Shown piece after piece: positions 56,334 to 64,000 of a DNA stretch of 64,000 nucleotides (the stretch's first letter is position 1; each line of letters starts with the position of its first letter). Source of the stretch: JAHJQZ01 sp963667595 (GTDB lineage Bacteria > Pseudomonadota > Alphaproteobacteria > Rhizobiales > Devosiaceae); the NCBI GenBank assembly GCA_963667595.2, contig CAXXWD010000001.1, positions 496,001 to 560,000 of the forward strand, in the 5' to 3' direction. The translations under genes were made by a program, and so were the position numbers. The notes under the pieces are model-generated. The model did not search any database and was not told the DNA's origin. It saw nothing but the letters and a program-made list of their open reading frames with translations.

Positions 56334-58454
56334 CTACAGACGCGCGCCTTCGAGCACCCACATGGTGTCGGGAATGGCGGCGGGCAGCGTGATGCCGTGG
56401 CTCATCAGGAAGGCGCCACTGGCCGTCACCGGCCCGGTCTTGATCGCCATGGACGACGAGCGCGACAACGGCGTCACCGTTTCCCTGTTGACCAGTTCGA
56501 ACCGGTAGGTCGCCGCCGGATCGAGCCCCGTCAGCCGGAGCGGACGTGGCGAGATCTGGGTCGAGGTCGCCGCCTGGCCGGCAAAAACGACGAAGCGGGC
56601 GCCGTCGCGGGCCAAGTGCTGTTCGGCGATCACGGCCGGATCGGCACTGTCGAGCCTCAAGATATCGGCAAGCCGCATCCAGTCGCGGTTCTTCTTCCAC
56701 CAGGAGGTAACATGCGTGAGAGTTGCGGCCTCAGTTTCGGTCAGTTCGCGCGGGTCCATTTCGAAGCCCATGTGGCGCTGGGCGGCGACCCAGGCGCGAA
56801 AACCGATGTCGAACACCCGCCCCGAAGTGTGGCAGATACGCGGGCCCACATGCGAGCCGGTCACCGCCAGAGGCAGGAACAGCGCCGCCTCGTGCTGGAT
56901 GCGCAACCGTTCCAGCGCGTCGTTGCTGTCCGACAGCCAGACGCGCTGTGTGCGGCCGAGTACGCCGAAATCGATACGCCCGCCGCCCGACGAACAGCTT
57001 TCGAATTCGACATTCGGGTGGGCGCTCCGCAATTGGTCGAGCAGCGCGTAGAACCCGCGCGCCTGATCGGCATCGGGGGCGGGCAACATCCGGTTGTGAT
57101 CCCATTTCACATAGTCGATGTCGTTGCCGCCGAGGATGGCGCTGATCTTTTCGAAGAGATAGGCGCGGACATCGAAGTTGGCCATGTCGAGGACCATCTG
57201 TTGCCGGCCGGAAAACTGGTCCGCCGGTCCCAGGCGCCAGTCCGGATGGGCACGGAACAACTCGCTTTTCTCGTTGACCATCTCGGGTTCGAACCAGATT
57301 CCGAACGTCATGCCCAGCGACTTGACGTGATCGATCAGCGGGGTCAGCCCGTCGGGATATTTGCGCAAGTCGATATCCCAGTCTCCGAGCGATGTCGTGT
57401 CGTCGTCGCGCTTGCCGAACCAGCCATCGTCGAGCACGAAGCGCTCGGCGCCAAGAGCACTGGCGCGATCGGCAATATCCTTGAGCACGTCGAGATCATG
57501 GTTGAAATAGACCGCCTCCCAGCAATTGTAGTGTACCGGACGCGGCCGTTCGGGATGCGGCCAGACAACGATGTGATCCCGGAGGTGGCGCTGGAAGGAC
57601 ATGGCGCAACCATTGAGTCCGGCATCGGAATAGGTGGCGTAAACAACACCCGTTTCGAACCGCGTCGCCGGCGCGCGTTCCGTTTCGATGGCATGGCCGA
57701 ACTGGACCTGGCGCCGACCGTCCGGCAGTTCCTCGGCGATCATGCCATGACCGCCCGACCAGCCGTAATGGAAGCCATAGGCTGCGCCTTCGGTATTGCT
57801 CGCACCGCGAACCGGACAGACAAGGCCGGGGAAATGGGTGTGGTCGGTGCGCCCGGCACGGTTGTTGCGCAGGCGCGCACCCGTCGACCAGGGCGTCGAA
57901 ACCGGCTGGAATTCACGGCACCAATGGCCGGAAAAATCGATGAGGTCGTCGGCCAGTTGCGGGGCGGGGAAGACCGGCGCCGCGAACCAGTGCAGCCGCA
58001 AGGGCCGGTCCGCCTCGATCGAAGCGCTGGCGGCGATCATGTCGGTCTCCGGCGTCACGGCGAAACGCGCGCGATAAGTGAGACCCAGGGCATCGTCATG
58101 CGCGACAAGAACGAGCGCCCCCGCCGCCTCTTCCGCCTCAGCAAAGCGGAAACGCGGCATGAGCGGCGTGCCGTCCGCCTCCGAGACCACCAGCCCCGGC
58201 TGCCCGGGAAAGCTGCGTCCCGCTTCCGGACAGATGGAGAGCGCGGCAAGGGCATCGAGCATGCCGGCGGACAGATCGATGGCGCTGATATCGGCAAGCG
58301 CGGCAAGATCGGCGTCGTCGGGCAGTTTCATGCCCCAATAGACGATCTCGGGCAGGCCGAGCGGCGCCGGATCCTTTTGTTTGGCGAAGGCAATGGGTTT
58401 CGCGGCCAGAACCAGGGTCTGGCGCGGCGTATCGAGACGCCAGCTTGAAATCAC
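56334..58454 (-). CDS. Alpha-galactosidase, GH36
   Basis: 706 residues. Retaining GH36 enzyme that hydrolyses terminal alpha-1,6-galactosyl residues in melibiose or raffinose-type sugars. The N-terminal beta domain is followed by the TIM barrel: FVLDDGWFGKRDDD, FGIWFEPEMVN, nucleophile Asp in DYVKWDHNR, CSSGGGRIDFG, acid/base Asp in VWLSDSNDALE. No signal peptide, so cytosolic; substrate arrives intact through the adjacent ABC transporter. Last gene of the minus-strand operon. Confidence 0.92.
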   Translation of the reverse strand: MISSWRLDTPRQTLVLAAKPIAFAKQKDPAPLGLPEIVYWGMKLPDDADLAALADISAIDLSAGMLDALAALSICPEAGRSFPGQPGLVVSEADGTPLMPRFRFAEAEEAAGALVLVAHDDALGLTYRARFAVTPETDMIAASASIEADRPLRLHWFAAPVFPAPQLADDLIDFSGHWCREFQPVSTPWSTGARLRNNRAGRTDHTHFPGLVCPVRGASNTEGAAYGFHYGWSGGHGMIAEELPDGRRQVQFGHAIETERAPATRFETGVVYATYSDAGLNGCAMSFQRHLRDHIVVWPHPERPRPVHYNCWEAVYFNHDLDVLKDIADRASALGAERFVLDDGWFGKRDDDTTSLGDWDIDLRKYPDGLTPLIDHVKSLGMTFGIWFEPEMVNEKSELFRAHPDWRLGPADQFSGRQQMVLDMANFDVRAYLFEKISAILGGNDIDYVKWDHNRMLPAPDADQARGFYALLDQLRSAHPNVEFESCSSGGGRIDFGVLGRTQRVWLSDSNDALERLRIQHEAALFLPLAVTGSHVGPRICHTSGRVFDIGFRAWVAAQRHMGFEMDPRELTETEAATLTHVTSWWKKNRDWMRLADILRLDSADPAVIAEQHLARDGARFVVFAGQAATSTQISPRPLRLTGLDPAATYRFELVNRETVTPLSRSSSMAIKTGPVTASGAFLMSHGITLPAAIPDTMWVLEGARL

Positions 58455-58572
58455 TTTGTGTTCTCCTCACCGAAATCCCAGCGCCCCGACGGGACCGGAA
58501 CGTCTGGGTTCCAGGTTTTGTTCTGTCGCATGTGCGAAGCGGAACCCGGGTTCCGCCTTTCCCGAATGCGCC

Positions 58573-59418
58573 CTACTTAACCGCGCCGAGCGTCAGACCG
58601 GCAATGAAATGCCGCTGCATCAAAAAGAACATGATGACAGGCGGCACCGCGGCAACAATAGCGCCTGCGGAAACCAGTTGCCATTGGGCGATCCACAAGC
58701 CGTTGAGCGAGTAAAGGCCCGCGGTCACCGGCTGGGTCGAAGCGGAGGTGGTCAAGACCGTCGCCCAGAAATAATCGTTCCAGATGAAGGTAAAGACCAG
58801 GACCGAAAGCGCGGCGATGGCCGGGCGCATCAGGGGCAGCACCACATACCAGAAGATGCGGAATTCGCTGACGCCCTCCACCCGCGCCACCTCGATCAGT
58901 TCGCGTGGCAGGGTGCGCATGAAGTTGCGCATGAACAGGGTACAGAACCCCGTCTGGAAGGCGATGTGAAACAGGACGAGGCCGAGGCTGGTGTTGTAAA
59001 GGCCAAGCCGGACCGTCATGTCCCTGACCGGCACCATGAGGATCTGGAAGGGGACGAAATTGCCCGCCACGAACATGAAGAAGACGAAGATATTGGCCTT
59101 GAACCGGTAGATGCCGAGGGCGAACCCGGTCAGGGTCGACAGAATGAGCGTGCCGAGAACGGTCGGGATCGTCACCTTGAACGAATTCCAGATGTAGCGC
59201 CCGATCAGCGAATTGGTGAAAACGTCCGCATAATTGGAAAAAGCCAGATGCGAGGGCAGGCCGAAATAATTCCCCGAGGCCAGATCGGAGGCCGGCTTGA
59301 CCGAGGTGATCGCCACCCCGATGAGCGGCAACAGCCAGATGAACAGGGCGATGGGCAGGGCAACCTGATAGGTGATGGACACCCAGCGCGAGGAGTTCTG
59401 TACGGGACGTGGAAACAT
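58573..59418 (-). CDS. Carbohydrate ABC transporter permease, MalG type
   Basis: 281 residues, six helices, with EAA loop ELIEVARVEGVSEFRIFWYVVLPLMRPAIA. Second permease of the sugar transporter, three bases after the partner stop. Works with the 59422 permease, 60508 binding protein and the divergent ATPase. Confidence 0.92.
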   Translation of the reverse strand: MFPRPVQNSSRWVSITYQVALPIALFIWLLPLIGVAITSVKPASDLASGNYFGLPSHLAFSNYADVFTNSLIGRYIWNSFKVTIPTVLGTLILSTLTGFALGIYRFKANIFVFFMFVAGNFVPFQILMVPVRDMTVRLGLYNTSLGLVLFHIAFQTGFCTLFMRNFMRTLPRELIEVARVEGVSEFRIFWYVVLPLMRPAIAALSVLVFTFIWNDYFWATVLTTSASTQPVTAGLYSLNGLWIAQWQLVSAGAIVAAVPPVIMFFLMQRHFIAGLTLGAVK

Positions 59419-59421
59419 GGA

Positions 59422-60339
59422 TCAGTACCCTTCCCGCTCGTCTTTGACCATCTTCCACACGAAGCTGGAGATGAAGACCATCATGATGAGGAACAGGATA
59501 ACGGCGATGGCGGCGCCATAACCCATGCGGTAGCCGTATTCGGACAGGGCCTGCTCGTACATGTAGAAGCTGAGAACACGCGAGGAGCCGAACGGGCCGC
59601 CATCGGTCATGATCGAAACGAGATCGAAGCTTCTCAACGCCCCGATAACGGTCACCACCACGGCCATGAAGGTGGCGGGACGAAGCTGGGGCAGGATGAC
59701 GTAGCGGAGCATCTTGAGCCCCTTGGCCGCATCGAGCCGCGCCGCTTCGATCTGTTCCGGATCGACCGCGTTGAGACCGGTCAGATAAAGGATCATGCAA
59801 TAGGCGATCTGCGGCCAGAGACCCGCCGCGATGATGCCATAGGTCACCAGATCCGGATCAGCGAGAACGGCGATACCGGTGCCGGTCAGCCATTCGATGA
59901 TCTTGTAGAACAGGCCGAAATTCGGGGCGTAGAACCACGAAAAGATCAGGCCGACCACGACCTGGGAAATGACGAAGGGGAAAAAGAAGAGCGATTTGTA
60001 GAGCCGGATGCCGCGCACCGTCTGGTTGAGAAAGATCGCGATCCCGAGACCCGCCGGCACGGCAAAAAGATAAAGGACAAGCCACAGGACATTGTTCTTC
60101 AATGACGTATAGAAGGCTTCGTCGTCGAACAGCTCGAAATAGTTGTCGAGCCCGATCCACGTCTTGGCGCCCAGACCGTCCCAATCGAATCCCGACAGCC
60201 AGAAGCTCTGGAAGATCGGAATGATCACATAGACGAGAAAGAAGACGACGCCCGGAATGAGAAAGACATAGGGCGTCAGCGTCTGCTGATGTTCACGCCA
60301 CCACGACCGGCGCCGCGTCATGCTGCTTTCCTGGCTCAT
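59422..60339 (-). CDS. Carbohydrate ABC transporter permease, MalF type
   Basis: 305 residues, six helices, EAA-type loop DPEQIEAARLDAAKGLKMLRYVILPQLRPATF. Start at 60339 (MSQESSMTRRRSW) is preceded by GGGG at -10. The next gene follows after four bases, so the two permeases are coupled. Confidence 0.92.
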   Translation of the reverse strand: MSQESSMTRRRSWWREHQQTLTPYVFLIPGVVFFLVYVIIPIFQSFWLSGFDWDGLGAKTWIGLDNYFELFDDEAFYTSLKNNVLWLVLYLFAVPAGLGIAIFLNQTVRGIRLYKSLFFFPFVISQVVVGLIFSWFYAPNFGLFYKIIEWLTGTGIAVLADPDLVTYGIIAAGLWPQIAYCMILYLTGLNAVDPEQIEAARLDAAKGLKMLRYVILPQLRPATFMAVVVTVIGALRSFDLVSIMTDGGPFGSSRVLSFYMYEQALSEYGYRMGYGAAIAVILFLIMMVFISSFVWKMVKDEREGY

Positions 60340-60464
60340 AAGCGATCCCCAGCTGTGGCCATACCAGAGCCGAACCCGCGCGACACGGGCCCGGCGAGAC
60401 CTGCAGTCTTGTGTGCCAGTCGTTTCGGGTTTGCACAAGCATTTACCCGATCTTCAACCAGGCA

Positions 60465-60500
60465 ACTTCCCGCATCAGGCAGAAACCCGATGCGGGAAGT
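60465..60500 (-). other. Intercistronic stem-loop after the sugar-binding protein gene
   Basis: Twelve-base perfect stem ACTTCCCGCATC / GATGCGGGAAGT, 12-base loop, no T-tract, between the binding-protein stop and the permease start. A transcript-stabilising or partial-termination hairpin, parallel to the dppA-dppB one. Confidence 0.75.
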
Positions 60501-60507
60501 CTGTTCG

Positions 60508-61743
60508 TTACTTGTAGATCCGCTGACGGGCTTTTTCGAGCCGATCGAGAATGGAGTCGATCTTTTCGGGCTGCAGCATGAACTGCTGGAAGCCTTCCAT
60601 GCCGATCTTGGCCATTTCAGCCGGCGCATCGCGGTCGAAGAACTGCGCGATACCACCCGGCGTCGTGGACAGAAGATTGAAACCGGCCTTAAGGAACGGA
60701 TCGTCGCCGACCTTGGCGTCCTTGTTGATCGGAAGCTGACCGATGGCGTCGTTGATGATGGTCTGGGCTTCGGCGCTGCCAAGGAAGGCGATGAACTTCT
60801 TGGCGTCTTCCGGATTCTTGGCCTTGGCCGGGATATGGACGGTGTCGGTCGGTGCCTCTTCGGCCCGGGCAATGTCCGGATTGATGGTCGGGAACGCCAT
60901 GAAGCCGAGGGAGTTCTCGTCCATGCCGCCTTCCTTGAAGACTGCAACGGCGAAATTGCCCATCACGAAGTTGGCGGCCTTGCCCTGGACGAGCAACGGC
61001 GCGGCATCCTGCCATTCAAGTGCGGCATGATTGGCCGTGATGTAGCCCGGCTCCACCAGCCTGTTCCACTGTTTGAAGACCTCTCTGACGCGATCGTCGG
61101 TCCAGGCGATCTTGCCATTGGCCAGATCCATGTGGAATTCGTAGCCGTTGGTCCTCAGATCGAGATAGTCGAAGATGCCGGCGGCCGGCCACAGGGCCTT
61201 GGTGCCGGTGGTCAGGCAGTCGACGCCCGCATCCTTGAAGATGGCGCAATTGTCGACGAACTGATCGAAGGTGGTGGGAACCTCGACGCCGAGCTTCTTG
61301 TAGACGTCCTTGTTATAATAGATGCCCCATTGATAGTAGGTGTAGGGAACGCCCCACTGCTTGCCGTCGATGGTCATCGAGGCGAGGGCGGAGGCCAGGG
61401 AATCCTTCAAGCCATATTCGTCCCACACATCCGACACATCCATGAACCAGCCGGAGTTCACGAAGGGCGCCATGCGGTTGCCCGCATACCAGTTGGCGAC
61501 ATCGGGCGGCTCGGCCGTCAGGAAGTTGCGGATCGAGGTCTTGTAGCCTTCATGATCGAAGTTTTGCAGGTTGACCTTGACGTCGGGATTCGCCGCCTCA
61601 AATGCCGCAACGACCTTTTCCATGCCGACAAGGACCGTGGGGTCCATGTCGCCGTAGTAATTAAGGGTGCGCTGATCCGCATAGGCGGTGGTGGCGGCGA
61701 GTATGGCAATAGCCGAAATCGACGCCTTGAGAATGAAACGCAT
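60508..61743 (-). CDS. Carbohydrate ABC transporter substrate-binding protein
   Basis: 411 residues, periplasmic. Signal peptide (MRFILKASISAIAILAATTAYA), family-1 binding-protein fold (ADQRTLNYYGDMDPTVLVGMEKV, PYTYYQWGIYYNKDVYKKLGVEVPTTFDQF). Genomic context with GH36 indicates an alpha-galactoside ligand. AGGGAGGAAG precedes the ATG. Confidence 0.92.
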   Translation of the reverse strand: MRFILKASISAIAILAATTAYADQRTLNYYGDMDPTVLVGMEKVVAAFEAANPDVKVNLQNFDHEGYKTSIRNFLTAEPPDVANWYAGNRMAPFVNSGWFMDVSDVWDEYGLKDSLASALASMTIDGKQWGVPYTYYQWGIYYNKDVYKKLGVEVPTTFDQFVDNCAIFKDAGVDCLTTGTKALWPAAGIFDYLDLRTNGYEFHMDLANGKIAWTDDRVREVFKQWNRLVEPGYITANHAALEWQDAAPLLVQGKAANFVMGNFAVAVFKEGGMDENSLGFMAFPTINPDIARAEEAPTDTVHIPAKAKNPEDAKKFIAFLGSAEAQTIINDAIGQLPINKDAKVGDDPFLKAGFNLLSTTPGGIAQFFDRDAPAEMAKIGMEGFQQFMLQPEKIDSILDRLEKARQRIYK

Positions 61744-62069
61744 AGCTTCCTCCCTGCTGCGTTTGCTCCGACGTCCGCCCCTATTTATTGCTGGAGCATC
61801 CGACATCGGATGCGACGCATCGTAACTCCAATTGGATTGTTGTTGTCAACACACATTAGTAAAAATATTAGTAAAGCGAAACCTGATGGTTTATTGTGCA
61901 GTTGGAGGATACGTCTCGTACGATCCACAGACGTCACACAAATGGCGTCGTTAAAAAAACGGGCCCGGGAAACCAGGCATCGCGGTGCATGAGGAGGACG
62001 GACTTTGCCGACAGCAAGCAGCTCCCTATCATCGCCGCGCAATCGATGCGTAAAGGCAGGGAGACAGGG
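61744..62069. promoter_or_regulatory. Divergent control region of the alpha-galactoside locus
   Basis: Contains a perfect 8-2-8 palindrome GCATCCGA-CA-TCGGATGC (61796-61813), a TGTTG-T-CAACA palindrome near 61840-61850 that includes a minus-strand TTGACA, and two direct ATTAGTAAA repeats (61855 and 61867). Any could bind the LacI-type regulator encoded at the right edge. The ATPase start at 62070 is preceded by GGCAGGGAGACAGGG. Confidence 0.6.
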
Positions 62070-63128
62070 ATGAGCGGTGTCGTTCTGAATAATGTGATCA
62101 AGCGCTTCGGCGACATCGAAGTGATCCACGGCGTGGAACTCGAGATCGAGGATGGCGAATTCTGCGTTTTCGTCGGCCCGTCCGGATGCGGCAAGTCCAC
62201 CCTGTTGCGCCTGATCGCCGGGCTCGAACAGATCACCGAAGGCACGATCAGCATCGGCGAGCGCGACGTGAGCCGGCTCGATCCGTCCGAACGCGGCGTC
62301 GCCATGGTCTTTCAGACCTATGCTCTTTATCCGCACATGACCGTCGCCGAGAACATGGGCTTCGGGCTCAAGATGACCGGGCATTCCAAACAGGAGATCG
62401 CCGAGAAGGTTTCACGCGCCTCGCAGATCCTCAAGCTCGACGATTATCTCGCCCGCCGCCCCAGGGCCCTCAGCGGTGGCCAGCGCCAGCGCGTCGCCAT
62501 CGGACGCGCCATCGTGCGTGGTCCGGAAGTCTTCCTGTTCGACGAACCCCTGTCCAATCTCGATGCGGAACTGCGCGTCGAAATGCGTGTCGAGATCGCC
62601 CGCCTGCACCGGGAACTGGGCACGACGATGATCTACGTGACCCATGACCAGACCGAGGCGATGACGCTGGCCAACAAGATCGTGGTTCTGCATGACGGCA
62701 TCGTTGAACAGGTCGGCGCGCCCCTGCATCTTTACAACGATCCGGACAACAAGTTCGTCGCCGGTTTCATCGGCTCGCCTTCGATGAATTTCTGTATGGG
62801 AACCGTGACCAAGGGCGGCGTCATCGCACCGGGTCTCGCCAAGGATCCGATTGCCACCACGGCCAAGCTGCCGCCGGTCGGAACCGAGGTTCTGATCGGT
62901 ATCCGGCCGAAGAATATCAGCATCGTACCGGATGGGTCGAGCCATGTGGTGGAGATGATGGAGGCCCTCGGCGGCGTCTCCTATGTCTATCTGAGCGGAG
63001 ACGGCGAGCGCATCACCTGCGAAATGCATAACGACGCGCTCTATTCCAGCGGTCAGCCTGTCGGCATTTCCTTCGAAAACGACGACGTCATGGTCTTCAA
63101 TGCCAAAACGGAAAAACGCATCCGGTAG
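62070..63128 (+). CDS. Sugar ABC transporter ATPase, UgpC/MalK type
   Basis: 352 residues. Walker A GPSGCGKSTLLRL, Q-loop MVFQTYALYPHMTV, signature LSGGQRQRVAIG, Walker B EVFLFDEPLSNLDAELR, HDQTEAM, and a C-terminal OB/regulatory domain (IGIRPKNISIV). Energises the sugar transporter encoded divergently. Start at 62070 gives the canonical MSGVVLNNVIKRFG. Confidence 0.94.
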   Translation: MSGVVLNNVIKRFGDIEVIHGVELEIEDGEFCVFVGPSGCGKSTLLRLIAGLEQITEGTISIGERDVSRLDPSERGVAMVFQTYALYPHMTVAENMGFGLKMTGHSKQEIAEKVSRASQILKLDDYLARRPRALSGGQRQRVAIGRAIVRGPEVFLFDEPLSNLDAELRVEMRVEIARLHRELGTTMIYVTHDQTEAMTLANKIVVLHDGIVEQVGAPLHLYNDPDNKFVAGFIGSPSMNFCMGTVTKGGVIAPGLAKDPIATTAKLPPVGTEVLIGIRPKNISIVPDGSSHVVEMMEALGGVSYVYLSGDGERITCEMHNDALYSSGQPVGISFENDDVMVFNAKTEKRIR

Positions 63129-63283
63129 GGCGGATCGGGCGATGGGGTAGGCTGACGCCACAAACGCTTGCGCCAATAGCCCCCCTCTGGCAAAGACCGG
63201 GAATCTGGCTTTGGCAGGTCCAGGCCTTGGCGTCTCCTCCGTAAGGGGGGAAAGAAGAGGTGGCGGTTCCGCCAGAATTCGGA

Positions 63284-64000
63284 TTAGCTCTCGCAGCCCG
63301 GCGGAGGCGCCACCGAATCCCGTTCGACGAGCTGACACTCCATCTTAACCAGCGGCCCGATGGTGGGCACGTCGCTGCCGGTGTGAAGGATCTGCTCCAG
63401 CGACCAGCGGCCCATGGCCCGGCTCGGCAGGATCAGGGTGGTCAGGGGCGGCGACAGATGCCGGGCGACTTCGGTGTCGTCGTATCCGACCACCGACACG
63501 TCTTCCGGGATCCGCTTGCCCAGGTCCTTGAGCGCCTCATAGCAGCCGATCGCCGTCCGGTCGTTCTGGCAGAAGATCGCCGTCGGCGGATCGGCAAGGG
63601 CCATGAGTCGTTTCGTGCCCCGATATCCGGCACTCGGCGACCAATCCCCCTCTTCGACCAGTCTGGGATCGAAGGGGATGTCCGCCGTGGCCAGGGAATT
63701 GCGATAGCCATGCAGGCGATCCTGCGCCGCTTCCATGAACATCTCGCCGGTGATCGTGCCGATACGGCGGTGCCCGGCCTCGATCAGCACATTGGTGGCC
63801 CGGAAACCACCGGCGATCTCGCCCGGCACGATGGCGGGCAGATGCCCCTTGGCGGAATAGCAATTGAGCAGGATGACCGGAATGTCCGTGGCGAGAAGAG
63901 CGGGCGGAACGTCGACTTCCCGCGTGAAAATGCAGGCATAGATGATGGCGCGAACCCCCATGCCGACGAAGGTGGCGATGGTGCGGGCCTCGATATCGGG
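63284..64000 (-). CDS. LacI-family transcriptional regulator, C-terminal part
   Basis: The frame reaches the right edge, so the N-terminal HTH is missing. The visible effector domain shows IPVILLNCYSAKGHLPAIVPGE, GHRRIGTITGEMFMEAAQDRLHGYRNSLA, IFCQNDRTAIGCYEALKDLG, DVSVVGYDDTEVARHLSPPLTTL and a C-terminal RDSV. Most likely represses the alpha-galactoside genes. Convergent to the ATPase. Confidence 0.85.
   Translation of the reverse strand, partial: PDIEARTIATFVGMGVRAIIYACIFTREVDVPPALLATDIPVILLNCYSAKGHLPAIVPGEIAGGFRATNVLIEAGHRRIGTITGEMFMEAAQDRLHGYRNSLATADIPFDPRLVEEGDWSPSAGYRGTKRLMALADPPTAIFCQNDRTAIGCYEALKDLGKRIPEDVSVVGYDDTEVARHLSPPLTTLILPSRAMGRWSLEQILHTGSDVPTIGPLVKMECQLVERDSVAPPPGCES

Overview
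The window is GC-rich (roughly 60-62 percent by eye) chromosomal DNA of an alphaproteobacterium of the order Hyphomicrobiales (Rhizobiales). The best guess is a Devosia or Pelagibacterium relative. The support is an LsrB/VtlR-type LysR regulator next to trxB, RIME-like and CCCGGGACTTGATCCCGGG-type intergenic repeats, sugar and dipeptide ABC operons, and high third-position GC. No rRNA, tRNA or CRISPR array was recognised. Both edges cut genes: a 5TM-receptor sensor on the left and a LacI-type regulator on the right.

Layout. 1-8.6 kb: sensor fragment, threonine aldolase, TPR-methyltransferase, cold-shock protein, tryptophanase, greA, an NAD-dependent epimerase, an MscS channel and a TetR repressor with twin operators facing an EamA exporter. 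9.6-13 kb: a broken solitary higA, duplicated intergenic repeats, trxB and the lsrB/vtlR-like regulator. 13-16.8 kb: a membrane-anchored TPR protein made of near-identical 47-residue repeats, then 1.7 kb without convincing ORFs that holds three terminator-ended, multi-hairpin RNAs with CCUCCUCC-type loops. I think this is the most interesting locus. 16.8-25.8 kb: msrP, an aspartate aminotransferase, two CBS-domain proteins, a Spy-like periplasmic protein, a class V aminotransferase/EamA pair, yciA and a thioredoxin-fold protein. 26-30 kb: five consecutive secreted proteins, mostly SH3b, some with a crystallin-like tail. 30.7-36 kb: a complete dppABCDF-type peptide transporter. 36-45 kb: a second cold-shock gene, PPK2, a GGDEF protein, and a three-gene operon of a multi-PAS histidine kinase, an HDOD response regulator and a degenerate HD-GYP response regulator.

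45.3-55.5 kb is accessory-looking. It has an AT-richer cassette (H1-like small protein, a proteasome-fold Ntn-hydrolase split by a G7 tract, and a 62-residue protein), an IS1-type transposase, a RibD-like reductase, uvrB with two compensating frameshifts, a frameshifted GIY-YIG protein, an AT-rich membrane-anchored HerA-like ATPase and an IS481-type transposase. Several frameshifts sit at or near homopolymers, so sequencing error must be excluded before calling these genes dead.

56.3-64 kb is an alpha-galactoside utilisation locus. The binding protein, two permeases and a GH36 alpha-galactosidase are on the minus strand; a UgpC/MalK-type ATPase is divergent; and a LacI-type regulator lies at the edge. 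Transport and hydrolysis are probably controlled from the shared 61.74-62.07 kb region.
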